A DNA stretch of 24,841 nt, taken from RGIG8700 sp045535635. Its GTDB lineage: Bacteria > Bacillota > Clostridia > RGIG6154. The position numbers were made by a program, and so were the translations under genes. The notes beneath the pieces were generated by a model that saw nothing but the letters and a program-made list of their open reading frames with translations, ran no database searches and was not told where the DNA came from. Shown in pieces: positions 1 to 7,411 of the stretch. The stretch covers positions 1 to 24,841 of the forward strand of contig JAZSLZ010000015.1 of the NCBI GenBank assembly GCA_045535635.1. The letters run 5' to 3'. The stretch's first letter is position 1, and each line of letters opens with the position of its first letter.

Positions 1-12
1 TTGTATAACGAA

Positions 13-35
13 AACCACGCGATAGTCGCGTGGTT
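13..35. repeat. IS200 left-end subterminal hairpin
   Basis: AACCACGCGA (13-22), loop TAG, TCGCGTGGTT (26-35): a perfect 10-bp stem. In this family the transposase recognises such hairpins on single-stranded DNA near each end. Confidence 0.7.
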
Positions 36-58
36 CAAAAGAGGTTAACCGATGACAA

Positions 59-124
59 AAATCCTCCAAATATGTTAGAATATTGATGACCTGCCAGTCA
101 ACAAAATACATATTTGGAGGATTT
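59..124 (+). promoter_or_regulatory. Long hairpin sequestering the tnpA ribosome binding site
   Basis: Bases 59-75 are perfectly complementary to 108-124, a 17-bp stem with a 32-base loop. The right arm contains the GGAGG Shine-Dalgarno (116-120) of tnpA, which would be fully paired in the mRNA. Repression of IS200 transposase translation by a 5' UTR hairpin of this kind is known from the enterobacterial IS200; here it is read directly from the complementarity. It should keep transposase synthesis low. Confidence 0.75.
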
Positions 125-128
125 ATCT

Positions 129-599
129 ATGAAGAAAATTACAATAGACAATAATAGTTTAGCACATACAAGTTGGAATTGCAAGTACCATATAGTATTT
201 GCGCCGAAATATAGAAGGAAAGTATTTTTTGCGGAAAAAAGATTAGAAATACGAGAAATATTACGACAATTATGCCAATGGAAAGGAGTGGAAATAATAG
301 AGGGAGAAGTATGTCCAGATCATATACATATGTTAGTGAGTATCCCACCCAAAATGAGTGTTTCTGGTTTTATGGGATACCTAAAAGGAAAAAGTGCATT
401 GCTGATATTTCAAAGGTGGGGGAATATGAAGTTCGCATACCGAAATCGCGAATTTTGGTGTAAGGGATATTACGTAGATACCGTGGGGAAAAATACAAAA
501 GCAATAAAAGAGTATATAGCAGATCAATTAAAAAGAGATCAGGAAAGTGATCAGTTGAGCATGTTTGACCCACGGGACCCATTTATGGGTAGTAAGTAA
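129..599 (+). CDS. tnpA: IS200-type Y1 (HUH) transposase TnpA
   Basis: This is a single-strand transposase of the REP-associated/IS200 Y1 family, 156 aa, the usual length. The HUH metal-binding motif is His-Ile-His at residues 65-67. The catalytic tyrosine is most likely Y129, in a Tyr-Ile-Ala-Asp-Gln segment where Q133 matches the conserved metal-proximal glutamine four residues later. ATG 129 is the start because GGAGG at 116-120 lies 8 bases upstream; an upstream in-frame TTG at 114 would overlap that site. The ribosome binding site is buried in the 59-124 hairpin. The frame is intact with all catalytic residues, so the element may be active. Family assignment is secure; activity is inferred. 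Confidence 0.93.
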   Translation: MKKITIDNNSLAHTSWNCKYHIVFAPKYRRKVFFAEKRLEIREILRQLCQWKGVEIIEGEVCPDHIHMLVSIPPKMSVSGFMGYLKGKSALLIFQRWGNMKFAYRNREFWCKGYYVDTVGKNTKAIKEYIADQLKRDQESDQLSMFDPRDPFMGSK

Positions 600-608
600 T
601 AATTGCAT

Positions 609-648
609 GGCTGGCAGGCCAATAAAAAGCGCACTTGTGCGCAGCCAG
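609..648. repeat. Hairpin in the IS 3' region
   Basis: GCGCAC (629-634), loop TT, GTGCGC (637-642) forms a perfect 6-bp stem, and the outer CTGGC (611-615) can pair with GCCAG (644-648). It follows the tnpA stop codon with no T-run, so it is more likely part of the IS end structure than a terminator. Confidence 0.45.
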
Positions 649-680
649 TAAAGTGTAGGGCTATGCCCGAAAATGAAATA

Positions 681-699
681 CCCCCCGTTATACGGGGGG
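681..699. repeat. IS200 right-end hairpin
   Basis: CCCCCCGT (681-688), loop TAT, ACGGGGGG (692-699): a perfect 8-bp stem in an otherwise AT-rich region, placed where IS200-type right-end hairpins lie. The octamer GTATAACG at 3-10 is the reverse complement of 686-693, so the two ends share a short complementary string. Confidence 0.65.
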
Positions 700-729
700 A
701 TATTTATTTTAATAAAATTGATAAACAAC

Positions 730-758
730 TTGAAAAAAACATAGATATGTAGTAAAAT
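730..758 (+). promoter_or_regulatory. Sigma-A-type promoter for the nfn operon
   Basis: -35 TTGAAA (730-735), 17-base spacer, -10 TAAAAT (753-758). Transcription would begin near 765, leaving a short leader before nfnA. The promoter lies just downstream of the IS right end. Confidence 0.7.
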
Positions 759-788
759 ATAAAGATAATTATGAAAGAAGGCGAGAAT

Positions 789-1643
789 GTGTATACGAAA
801 AACGAAATAATAGATAAAAAGGTTCTTAATGAGCAGGTTACACTTTTGAAAGTATATGCGCCTCTTATTGCAAGAAAGGCTCAGCCCGGTCAGTTTATAA
901 TTTTCCGTGTTAATGAAACAGGCGAGAGAATTCCTCTCACCATTGCTGACTTTGATAGAGAAGAAGGAAGCGTTACTATCATTTTTCAGAAGGTTGGGAA
1001 AAGCACTTATGAGCTTGGTGAGCTTAATGTGGGAGACATACTTCTTGATTTTGCAGGTCCTCTTGGAAAAGCTTCCGAGCTTGAAGGCTATAAAAAGGTT
1101 GCAGTTGTAGCAGGAGGTCTTGGTACTGCTATTGCATATCCACAAGCGAAAAAACTTAAAGAGCTTGGTACAGTCGTGCATATGATTTGCGGTTTCAGAA
1201 ATAAAGATATTATTGTACTTGAAGAAGAATGCAGAGCAATTGCTGAAGAATGTGTTGTTGCAACAGATGACGGCTCTAACGGCAAAAAAGGCTTTGTAAC
1301 CGATGCTTTAAGAGAAATGATAGAAGAGGGAAATGAATATGATTTAGTTATTGCAATCGGACCTCTTCCTATGATGAAATTTGTTTCTCTTTTAACAAAA
1401 GAGTATAATATAAAAACTATAGTAAGTATGAACCCTGTTATGATAGACGGAACAGGAATGTGCGGAGGCTGCAGAATAACGGTTGGCGGTGAAACAAAGT
1501 TTGCCTGTGTTGATGGCCCTGACTTTGACGGACATTTAGTTGACTTTGATCAGGCAATAAGGCGTCAGCTTAACTATAAAAATCACGAAGCGGAAGCACT
1601 TAAAAAGCATCTTTGCAGAATGGAGGGTATGAAGAATGCCTAA
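789..1643 (+). CDS. nfnA: NfnA: FAD/NAD(H)/[2Fe-2S] subunit of NADH-dependent ferredoxin:NADP+ oxidoreductase
   Basis: Small subunit of the electron-bifurcating transhydrogenase NfnAB, which couples NADH and reduced ferredoxin oxidation to NADP+ reduction in the cytoplasm of anaerobes. The protein is 284 aa. An FAD-binding barrel covers about residues 1-98, with the flavin motif RIPLTI at 47-52. A nucleotide-binding domain follows (GGLGTA from 109). The C-terminal [2Fe-2S] cysteines are C225, C228 and C240. I chose GTG 789 because AGAAGG (776-781) lies 7 bases upstream and the protein then begins MYTKNE, as homologues do; ATG 771 has no such site. The homologous dihydroorotate dehydrogenase electron-transfer subunit is an alternative name, but the adjacent GltA-like nfnB argues for Nfn. 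Confidence 0.9.
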   Translation: MYTKNEIIDKKVLNEQVTLLKVYAPLIARKAQPGQFIIFRVNETGERIPLTIADFDREEGSVTIIFQKVGKSTYELGELNVGDILLDFAGPLGKASELEGYKKVAVVAGGLGTAIAYPQAKKLKELGTVVHMICGFRNKDIIVLEEECRAIAEECVVATDDGSNGKKGFVTDALREMIEEGNEYDLVIAIGPLPMMKFVSLLTKEYNIKTIVSMNPVMIDGTGMCGGCRITVGGETKFACVDGPDFDGHLVDFDQAIRRQLNYKNHEAEALKKHLCRMEGMKNA

Positions 1644-3027
1644 TATGTCTGATAAAAAAGTAATAATGCCACAGCAGGATCCTGAAGTGAGAAATAAGAA
1701 TTTCCTTGAGGTATCCCTGGGATATACCGAAGAAATGGCGCTTGAAGAAGCAGAGAGATGTTTAAATTGTAAAACAAAGCCTTGTGTTTCAGGTTGCCCT
1801 GTAAATGTAAAAATTCCTGAATTTATAAAGCTTATCACAGAGAAAAAATATGAAGAAGCTTATTATAAAATAAGTGAAACAAGCACTCTTCCTGCAGTGT
1901 GCGGAAGAGTTTGTCCGCAGGAAAACCAGTGTGAAAAATACTGTGTTCGAGGCAAAAAAGGTGAGCCTGTTGCAATAGGCAGACTTGAACGATTTGTTGC
2001 AGATTACTTTATCAAAAACTGCATTCCGAAAAAACTTAAAATAAATAAAAATGGCAAAAAGGTTGCTGTGGTAGGTGGTGGTCCTGCAGGTGTTACCTGT
2101 GCAGGTGACCTTGCAAAAATGGGCTATGAGGTAACTATTTTTGAAGCATTTCATAAGGTTGGCGGTGTTCTTGTTTACGGAATTCCTGAATTCAGACTTC
2201 CAAAAGACCTTGTGCAGACAGAAATTAACAAGCTTTACGACCACGGCGTTAAAATAGAAACAAACACTATTATCGGTAAAACCCTTGATATTAAAGATTT
2301 GTTTGATGATGGATTTGACGCAGTTTTTATTGGAAGTGGCGCAGGACTTCCATCATTTATGAACATTCCTGGCGAGGATATGAACGGCGTTTATGCTGCA
2401 AATGAATTTTTGACAAGAATAAATCTTATGAAAGCATATAAATTCCCTGAATATGATACCCCTGTGTTTATTGGGGACAGAGTGGCAGTAATCGGCGGCG
2501 GCAATGTTGCCATGGATGCTGCAAGATGTGCAAAAAGACTTGGTGCAAAGGAAGTTTATATTGTTTACAGAAGAAGTGAGGCGGAAATGCCTGCAAGACT
2601 TGAAGAAGTGCATCATGCAAAGGAAGAGGGCATAATCTTTAAGCTTCTTAATAATCCTAAAAAAATTCACGGAAATGAACAAGGTTGGGTAACCGGTCTT
2701 GAATGTGTTGAAATGGAGCTTGGAGAAGCAGATGCTTCAGGAAGAAGAAGACCTGTTGAAAAACAAGGGTCAGAGCATATAATTGATGTTGACAATGTAA
2801 TCATTGCAATAGGTCAGACACCGAATCCTTTGGTTACATCAACAACTGAAGGTCTTAAAACACAAAGCTGGGGCGGAATTATTGTTGACGAGACAACGGG
2901 AGCAACTTCCCTTGAAGGTGTTTTTGCAGGTGGAGATGCCGTAACAGGAGCAGCAACTGTAATTCTTGCAATGGGTGCAGGAAAAGCTTCGGCAAAAGCC
3001 ATAGATGAGTATTTGAGGAATAAATGA
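1636..3027 (+). CDS. nfnB: NfnB: GltA-like large subunit of NADH-dependent ferredoxin:NADP+ oxidoreductase
   Basis: Large subunit of NfnAB, related to the small subunit of glutamate synthase, 463 aa. The N-terminal iron-sulfur region has cysteines at 42, 45, 50, 54 and at 89, 93, 99, 103, the two [4Fe-4S] groups. The first Rossmann FAD motif GGGPAG is at 147-152, the NADP(H) motif GGGNVAM at 287-293, and the C-terminal flavin motif GGDAVTGA starts at 432. The gene overlaps the end of nfnA by 8 bases, with GGAGGG at 1622-1627 placed 8 bases before ATG 1636, indicating translational coupling. Such proteins are often misannotated as glutamate synthase (NADPH). No large glutamate synthase subunit is present here, and nfnA is adjacent, so NfnB is the better call. 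Confidence 0.92.
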   Translation: MPNMSDKKVIMPQQDPEVRNKNFLEVSLGYTEEMALEEAERCLNCKTKPCVSGCPVNVKIPEFIKLITEKKYEEAYYKISETSTLPAVCGRVCPQENQCEKYCVRGKKGEPVAIGRLERFVADYFIKNCIPKKLKINKNGKKVAVVGGGPAGVTCAGDLAKMGYEVTIFEAFHKVGGVLVYGIPEFRLPKDLVQTEINKLYDHGVKIETNTIIGKTLDIKDLFDDGFDAVFIGSGAGLPSFMNIPGEDMNGVYAANEFLTRINLMKAYKFPEYDTPVFIGDRVAVIGGGNVAMDAARCAKRLGAKEVYIVYRRSEAEMPARLEEVHHAKEEGIIFKLLNNPKKIHGNEQGWVTGLECVEMELGEADASGRRRPVEKQGSEHIIDVDNVIIAIGQTPNPLVTSTTEGLKTQSWGGIIVDETTGATSLEGVFAGGDAVTGAATVILAMGAGKASAKAIDEYLRNK

Positions 3028-3587
3028 AGAAGAAAATCTTATTTTTTATTGCAGTAGTTGCGTTGATAGTTATATTAGCTTTATCAGTGGAGACAAATGA
3101 AGAAAGGCTTACAACTCAACAGATTGAAAATTTAAGAGAAATATATCCTGTATATGGAGATATTAATAAAATAAGTCCTCTTATTGAAGTTGCTCAGGTG
3201 GAAACCACGTTAGAAGAAGTCTCAAAAAAGGCATATACCTTTGTATATGGCGAGATTATTGACAAAGTTCCTATACATTCAATATATTCTTATGCAAAGT
3301 TTTATGGGTACAGGGTACGTGTTTTTAAAGATGCCAAAAAGAAATTTGCATCAGGTGATGAGATAACAATAATCGCAAATACAGAGTTTAGGGGATATAA
3401 TCCTTCACTTTCAAATGGAATGAAAGTTGTTCTGCCTGTAGGAGAGAACAAAGGCAGATATTATTTCGACGCTTTTATATACTATGTTACAGATGATGGT
3501 TTTGTTCTTTCTGCATTTGATGAGAAAGAAATGCTCGATAAAGAATATAGCGGTATTAAAGTTGAAAAGCTTTTAGAAGAGATATAA
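3024..3587 (+). CDS. Membrane-anchored protein of unknown function
   Basis: I do not recognise this 187-aa family. The start codon overlaps the nfnB stop as ATGA, so it is translated with the nfn genes. Residues 4-21 form one hydrophobic segment after three lysines, with no lipobox cysteine, so the protein is probably anchored with its C-terminal part outside. Residues from about 65 to 155 are rich in alternating hydrophobic and polar residues, including a SGDEITI-type turn and a later NGMKVVLPVG stretch, suggesting a small beta barrel, possibly OB-like. No catalytic motif is visible. A functional link to Nfn is not established; the coupling may only reflect shared expression. Confidence 0.75.
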   Translation: MKKKILFFIAVVALIVILALSVETNEERLTTQQIENLREIYPVYGDINKISPLIEVAQVETTLEEVSKKAYTFVYGEIIDKVPIHSIYSYAKFYGYRVRVFKDAKKKFASGDEITIIANTEFRGYNPSLSNGMKVVLPVGENKGRYYFDAFIYYVTDDGFVLSAFDEKEMLDKEYSGIKVEKLLEEI

Positions 3588-3627
3588 ATTGTCAGAAAAA
3601 TAAAAAATACAAGAGGAGAATATAGAA

Positions 3628-4317
3628 ATGAGAATTATTTTTGTTCGTCATGGACATCCAAACTATGAAGATGACTGTCTGACAGAACTTGGACATAAAC
3701 AGGCAAAAGCGGCTGCACAGCGACTCAAAGATGAAAAAATAGACCAGATATTTTCTTCTTCCTGCGGTCGTGCAGCAGAAACTGCTCAGCATATTGCTGA
3801 CGTACATAATATGCAGGTACAGCTATGTGATTTTATGCAGGAGATACCTTGGGGCAATTTGGAAGGTCAGCCACCTTTGCCACACAACGGAAATCCCTGG
3901 GCAGTTTGCAGTGAAATGGTTACCAACGGGCAAAGCATAACAAGTGAAAACTGGGCGGAAGAAGAGCCTTTTTGCAAAAACAAATTTGTTTTAAATGTGA
4001 GAAGAGTTGCAAAAGATTTTGATCAGTGGCTTAAGCAGTTTGGGTACGAGCGAGAGGGCAGACACTATCGTGTGAAAAACGGTAGTGATGAAACTGTTGT
4101 TATGGCATGTCACGGAGGTTCATGCAGTGCTGTATTTACACACATTTTTAATATACCATTACCTTTTGTGTGTCAATCAATGGCTTTTGGTCTTACTGCA
4201 ATAACTGTGGTGAAGCTTGGCGTAAAAGAGGGCACACTTGTATCACCTCGTTTTGAAATTGTCAATGATGTACGCCACACAGCAGGTATTGAAGTTGAAA
4301 ACTTTTTTGGAATATAA
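3628..4317 (+). CDS. Histidine phosphatase family protein (phosphoglycerate mutase-like)
   Basis: 229-aa branch-1 histidine phosphatase. The RHG motif at residues 7-9 provides the phospho-accepting His8; the second catalytic histidine is H162 in ACHGG, and E72 is a plausible acid. These proteins dephosphorylate diverse small molecules or proteins, and the substrate cannot be told from sequence. AGAGGAG about 10 bases before ATG 3628 is the ribosome binding site. It follows the nfn operon by 40 bases with no clear terminator between, so read-through from the nfn promoter is possible. The terminator at 4322-4352 closes the unit. Confidence 0.85.
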   Translation: MRIIFVRHGHPNYEDDCLTELGHKQAKAAAQRLKDEKIDQIFSSSCGRAAETAQHIADVHNMQVQLCDFMQEIPWGNLEGQPPLPHNGNPWAVCSEMVTNGQSITSENWAEEEPFCKNKFVLNVRRVAKDFDQWLKQFGYEREGRHYRVKNGSDETVVMACHGGSCSAVFTHIFNIPLPFVCQSMAFGLTAITVVKLGVKEGTLVSPRFEIVNDVRHTAGIEVENFFGI

Positions 4318-4321
4318 CGAT

Positions 4322-4352
4322 AAAAACCTTTGTGAATTTCACAAAGGTTTTT
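4322..4352 (+). terminator. Intrinsic terminator, copy 1 of a duplicated palindrome
   Basis: AAAAACCTTTGTGA (4322-4335), loop ATT, TCACAAAGGTTTTT (4339-4352). It begins five bases after the histidine phosphatase stop codon. A-rich and T-rich flanks could let it work in both directions. Its core, 4327-4352, recurs exactly at 4610-4635. Confidence 0.85.
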
Positions 4353-4609
4353 CAGGGTGTCGATAAACCTATCGACACCCTGTCAGAGGTCGAAAAAGGA
4401 AGTTATATTTTAACAGCCGAAATCCGTAGCATATTTGTATATGTGAGAGGTTTCGGATGTTAAAAAGTAAGCAATCCCGATTGTTTTCGATAAACAATCG
4501 GGATTAATTATATAAAATTATCTCTTCTTAAACGGTTTGTCGAAAATCGCCAAACCCTACTATTTATGTTGGTTCGCTTACGGTAGAACGACTTTTTCTA
4601 CAGTCTGAG
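4353..4609. repeat. Non-coding hairpin array, MITE-like
   Basis: No gene is visible here. The region holds successive stems: 13 bp at 4353-4365/4370-4382; an imperfect 14-bp stem with one mismatch at 4408-4422/4451-4465; a perfect 14-bp stem at 4473-4486/4492-4505; GGTTTG/CAAACC at 4534-4539/4551-4556; GTAGAA/TTCTAC at 4583-4588/4596-4601. Two stems contain TCGATAAAC near the loop. An imperfect inverted repeat, TCAGA-(4-5 bases)-GAAAAAG, occurs at 4383-4398 (+) and 4592-4608 (-), as in a small non-autonomous element. It is flanked by two identical 26-base palindromes. Confidence 0.6.
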
Positions 4610-4635
4610 CCTTTGTGAATTTCACAAAGGTTTTT
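4610..4635 (+). terminator. Duplicated palindromic terminator, copy 2
   Basis: Exact copy of 4327-4352, offset by 283 bases. The T-run follows on the plus strand only, so for the convergent minus-strand amidohydrolase, whose stop is at 4637-4639, it supplies a hairpin but no U-tract. The duplication suggests insertion or recombination within an ancestral intergenic terminator. Confidence 0.7.
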
Positions 4636-4636
4636 A

Positions 4637-5419
4637 TTACAGTTTAAGTATTCTTTTTGCATTTTCGTAGAAAATTATTTCTTTTTCCCTGTCTGTCAAA
4701 AGACTGTCAAAAAGCACACCGCCTATAAACATTGCAGGATTACAGATTGGATAGTCAGAACCAAAAATAAACTTTTCAACACCGCACTTGTCAATGCCAT
4801 AGCGTAGCATTCCATGTCTGAAAAGTCCGCCACCAGATAAATCAAGGTGATAGTTTTCGCTGATTTTCATTCTTTCAAGGTGTCTTAAAAATCTTTCTTT
4901 TTCGCCTGGATGCGCTGCAACAAAGGTTATATTTTTATGCTCTTTAACCATTTTGTCCATCTGATCCTGATCGGTCATTGGGTGAAAGTTTACAACCATA
5001 TTGTAATCATCTGCAAGGTCTAAAATTTCGGCAAATTCCTTGCAGGAATAGTCACTCCATCCGTCCCAGTAAGGAACAAGCTCACCGATTAAATTAACTC
5101 CTGCCTTATGCATTCTTTCAATTTCTTCAAGAGATTCTCTTACAAACAAAGGATGAATATGAAAGCCTGGCACATAAAAGCTTTCATACTTTTCTTTAAG
5201 CTCTAAAGCTTTTGTGTTCCTGAATTTTATTGCGTCAAAATCTGCTTTGCCGTGAGTGTCATGGTTTATTACACTTCCACAGATTTTTGTTATACCCATA
5301 CCTTTTAAATATTCTACAGTAAAATCCGCATCCATAGGAATATGGTCTCTGTGGTTGCAGATGTTTGTGTTTAAATCGTCAAAAGGGTGAGTGTGAAAGT
5401 CTATAATTTCAAAATTCAT
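4637..5419 (-). CDS. Amidohydrolase-family metal-dependent hydrolase (TIM barrel)
   Basis: 260-aa protein of the amidohydrolase superfamily (Amidohydro_2-like). Metal-site candidates are the HxH motif at H9/H11, H146, H170 in AAHPG, and D222 in FGSDYP. Relatives include decarboxylases and hydrolases with varied substrates, and I cannot assign one. ATG 5419 is preceded on the minus strand by GAGGGAA. It lies 11 bases downstream of lepA and is probably co-transcribed from the lepA promoter. This pairing is not the usual lepA neighbourhood. Confidence 0.85.
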   Translation of the reverse strand: MNFEIIDFHTHPFDDLNTNICNHRDHIPMDADFTVEYLKGMGITKICGSVINHDTHGKADFDAIKFRNTKALELKEKYESFYVPGFHIHPLFVRESLEEIERMHKAGVNLIGELVPYWDGWSDYSCKEFAEILDLADDYNMVVNFHPMTDQDQMDKMVKEHKNITFVAAHPGEKERFLRHLERMKISENYHLDLSGGGLFRHGMLRYGIDKCGVEKFIFGSDYPICNPAMFIGGVLFDSLLTDREKEIIFYENAKRILKL

Positions 5420-5430
5420 TATGTTCCCTC

Positions 5431-7236
5431 TTAATCTAATTTTAAAACTGACATAAATGCTTCCTGTGGAACTTCAACAGTACCTACCTGACGCATTCTC
5501 TTTTTACCTTCTTTTTGCTTTTCAAGAAGCTTTTTCTTTCTTGTTATATCACCGCCGTAGCATTTTGCAAGTACGTCTTTTCTCATTGCTTTAACAGTTT
5601 CTCTTGCAATAATCTTGTTACCGATACAAGCCTGAATAGGAATTTCAAAAAGTTGTCTTGGAATAACTTCTTTAAGCTTTTCGGCAATTCTTCTTGCTCT
5701 TGGGTACGCCTTTTCTGTGTGAACAATAAATGAAAGAGCATCAACAACATCACCGTTAAGCATTAAATCAAGCTTAACAAGGTTTGATTTCTCATAGCCT
5801 TTTAATTCATAGTCAAAAGATGCATAGCCTTTTGTTCTTGATTTTAATGCATCAAAGAAATCGTAAATGATTTCGTTTAAAGGAAGCTCATATTTTAAGG
5901 TAACACGGTCAGTATCTAAATACTCTGTGTTAATATATGTTCCTCGTCTTTCCTGACAAAGCTCCATAATGTTGCCAACATACTCTGTTGGAAGCATAAT
6001 AGAAGCTGATACAATAGGCTCTTCCATATAATCAATTTCTGTAGGGTTTGGCATATTTGTAGGGTTGTCAAGGTTCATAATTTCGCCGTTGGTTTTTATT
6101 ATTTTATAAATAACCGATGGTGCTGTTGTAATAATATCAAGATTGAATTCTCTTTCAATTCTTTCCTGAATAATTTCCATGTGAAGAAGTCCTAAAAATC
6201 CGCATCGGAATCCAAAACCAAGAGCAACAGATGTTTCTGCCTCAAAGCTTAAAGATGCATCGTTAAGCTGAAGCTTTTCAAGAGCATCACGAAGGTCACC
6301 GTATTTAGAACCGTCTGCTGGATAAATACCGCAGTAAACCATAGGGTTAACCTTTCTGTAGCCCGGAAGAGCTTCTTTAGTTGGATTGTTTGCATCTGTA
6401 ACAGTATCACCAACCTGTGTGTCCTGAACATTTTTAATACTTGCTGCAAGGTAACCTACTTCACCTGCCATAATGCTCTGTGATGGGGTACATCCATTAG
6501 GGTGAAGATATCCTGCTTCAACAACCTCAAATTCTTTACCGGTTGCCATAAAGCGCACTTTCATACCAGGCTTTAAGCATCCTTCAACAACTCTTAAATA
6601 AACAATAACACCTTTATACTGGTCATAGTATGAGTCAAAAATAAGAGCCTTAAGTGGTGCATTTTCATCACCGCTTGGTGCAGGGATTGTCTGAACGATT
6701 TCTTCAAGAACATCTTCAATACCAATGCCCTGCTTTGCAGAAATAAGAGGAGCCTCCTGTGCTTCAATGCCAATAACATCTTCAATCTCGTTTTTAACGA
6801 AATCAGGACGGGCAGAGGGAAGGTCTATCTTATTTATAACCGGTACAATTTCAAGGTCGTGGTCAAGTGCTAAGTATGTGTTTGCAAGAGTCTGTGCCTC
6901 AATACCCTGTGCGGCAGCAACAACAAGTATTGCACCTTCACAAGCCGCAAGGCTTCTTGAAACCTCGTAGTTAAAGTCAACATGTCCTGGAGTGTCAATA
7001 AGGTTTAAAATATACTCTTCGTTGTCTTTTGCCTTGTATTTAAGTCTTACTGCTCTTGCCTTAATGGTAATGCCTCTTTCTTTTTCAAGGTCCATATTGT
7101 CAAGAACCTGTTCCTGCATTTCTCTTTGAGTTAAAACACCAGTTTTCTCAAGAAGTCTGTCTGCAAGAGTGGACTTACCGTGGTCAATATGAGCAATAAT
7201 AGAAAAATTTCTGATTTTATTCTGTCTTTCAGACAT
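5431..7236 (-). CDS. lepA: LepA, elongation factor 4 (ribosome-associated GTPase)
   Basis: 601 aa, full length for LepA/EF4, a translational GTPase acting on 70S ribosomes and implicated in translation initiation, 30S biogenesis and back-translocation. G1 AHIDHGKST is at 15-23, G2 around ERGITI 53-58, G3 DTPGH at 81-85 and G4 NKID at 135-138. The LepA-specific C-terminal domain ends with the basic segment containing GGDITRKKKLLEKQKEGKKR. ATG 7236 is preceded by GAGGT on the minus strand. It has its own promoter (7269-7297) and heads a two-gene unit with the amidohydrolase. Confidence 0.98.
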   Translation of the reverse strand: MSERQNKIRNFSIIAHIDHGKSTLADRLLEKTGVLTQREMQEQVLDNMDLEKERGITIKARAVRLKYKAKDNEEYILNLIDTPGHVDFNYEVSRSLAACEGAILVVAAAQGIEAQTLANTYLALDHDLEIVPVINKIDLPSARPDFVKNEIEDVIGIEAQEAPLISAKQGIGIEDVLEEIVQTIPAPSGDENAPLKALIFDSYYDQYKGVIVYLRVVEGCLKPGMKVRFMATGKEFEVVEAGYLHPNGCTPSQSIMAGEVGYLAASIKNVQDTQVGDTVTDANNPTKEALPGYRKVNPMVYCGIYPADGSKYGDLRDALEKLQLNDASLSFEAETSVALGFGFRCGFLGLLHMEIIQERIEREFNLDIITTAPSVIYKIIKTNGEIMNLDNPTNMPNPTEIDYMEEPIVSASIMLPTEYVGNIMELCQERRGTYINTEYLDTDRVTLKYELPLNEIIYDFFDALKSRTKGYASFDYELKGYEKSNLVKLDLMLNGDVVDALSFIVHTEKAYPRARRIAEKLKEVIPRQLFEIPIQACIGNKIIARETVKAMRKDVLAKCYGGDITRKKKLLEKQKEGKKRMRQVGTVEVPQEAFMSVLKLD

Positions 7237-7268
7237 AAGTGTACCTCACATAATCAATTATTAGAAGA

Positions 7269-7297
7269 ATTATAACATAAAAATAAACTTATTGCAA
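7269..7297 (-). promoter_or_regulatory. Sigma-A-type promoter for lepA
   Basis: On the minus strand: -35 TTGCAA (7297-7292), 17-base spacer, perfect -10 TATAAT (7274-7269). Start of transcription is expected near 7262, about 25 bases before the lepA start codon. Confidence 0.85.
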
Positions 7298-7340
7298 CAA
7301 AGAGTTTGGCAAAATGATGCAGATGAAAATAAAATATAAA

Positions 7341-7371
7341 ACCCTTGCTCAATACGATATTGAACAAGGGT
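7341..7371 (-). terminator. Intrinsic terminator of pfkA
   Basis: ACCCTTG-C-TCAATA (7341-7354), loop CGA, TATTGA-A-CAAGGGT (7358-7371), a 13-bp stem with one mismatch. Read on the minus strand it is followed by a T-rich tract and lies about 40 bases after the pfkA stop codon. Confidence 0.8.
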
Positions 7372-7411
7372 GTGATTTTACTTAAAAAGTACAGAACATA
7401 AGGAGTTTTTA

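Larger units (their letters stand above)
1..712 (+). mobile_element. IS200-type insertion sequence (IS200/IS605 superfamily)
   Basis: A single Y1 transposase gene is bracketed by subterminal hairpins, the layout of IS200-type elements, which move as single strands and have no long terminal inverted repeats or target duplications. The left hairpin is a perfect 10-bp stem with a TAG loop (13-35). The right hairpin is a C/G-rich 8-bp stem with a TAT loop (681-699). No tnpB accessory gene follows, so this is IS200-like rather than IS605-like. Exact boundaries cannot be fixed; the left end lies at or just before base 1 and the right end shortly after 700. The nfn promoter begins at 730, so the element sits immediately upstream of that operon. 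Confidence 0.8.

Noticed and set aside
528..1181. A 217-aa minus-strand open frame spanning the IS end and nfnA start
   Set aside because: It crosses the IS right-end hairpin and the nfn promoter, overlaps two clear genes and shows no family motif.
1536..2682. Several long open frames antisense to nfnA and nfnB (for example 1789-2244 and 2353-2682, minus)
   Set aside because: They lie wholly inside well-supported genes, have odd residue composition (Cys/Phe/Ser-rich) and lack ribosome binding sites; they are shadows.
1636..3027. NADPH-dependent glutamate synthase small subunit
   Set aside because: No large glutamate synthase subunit is present, and the coupled FAD/[2Fe-2S] subunit upstream makes NfnAB the better explanation.
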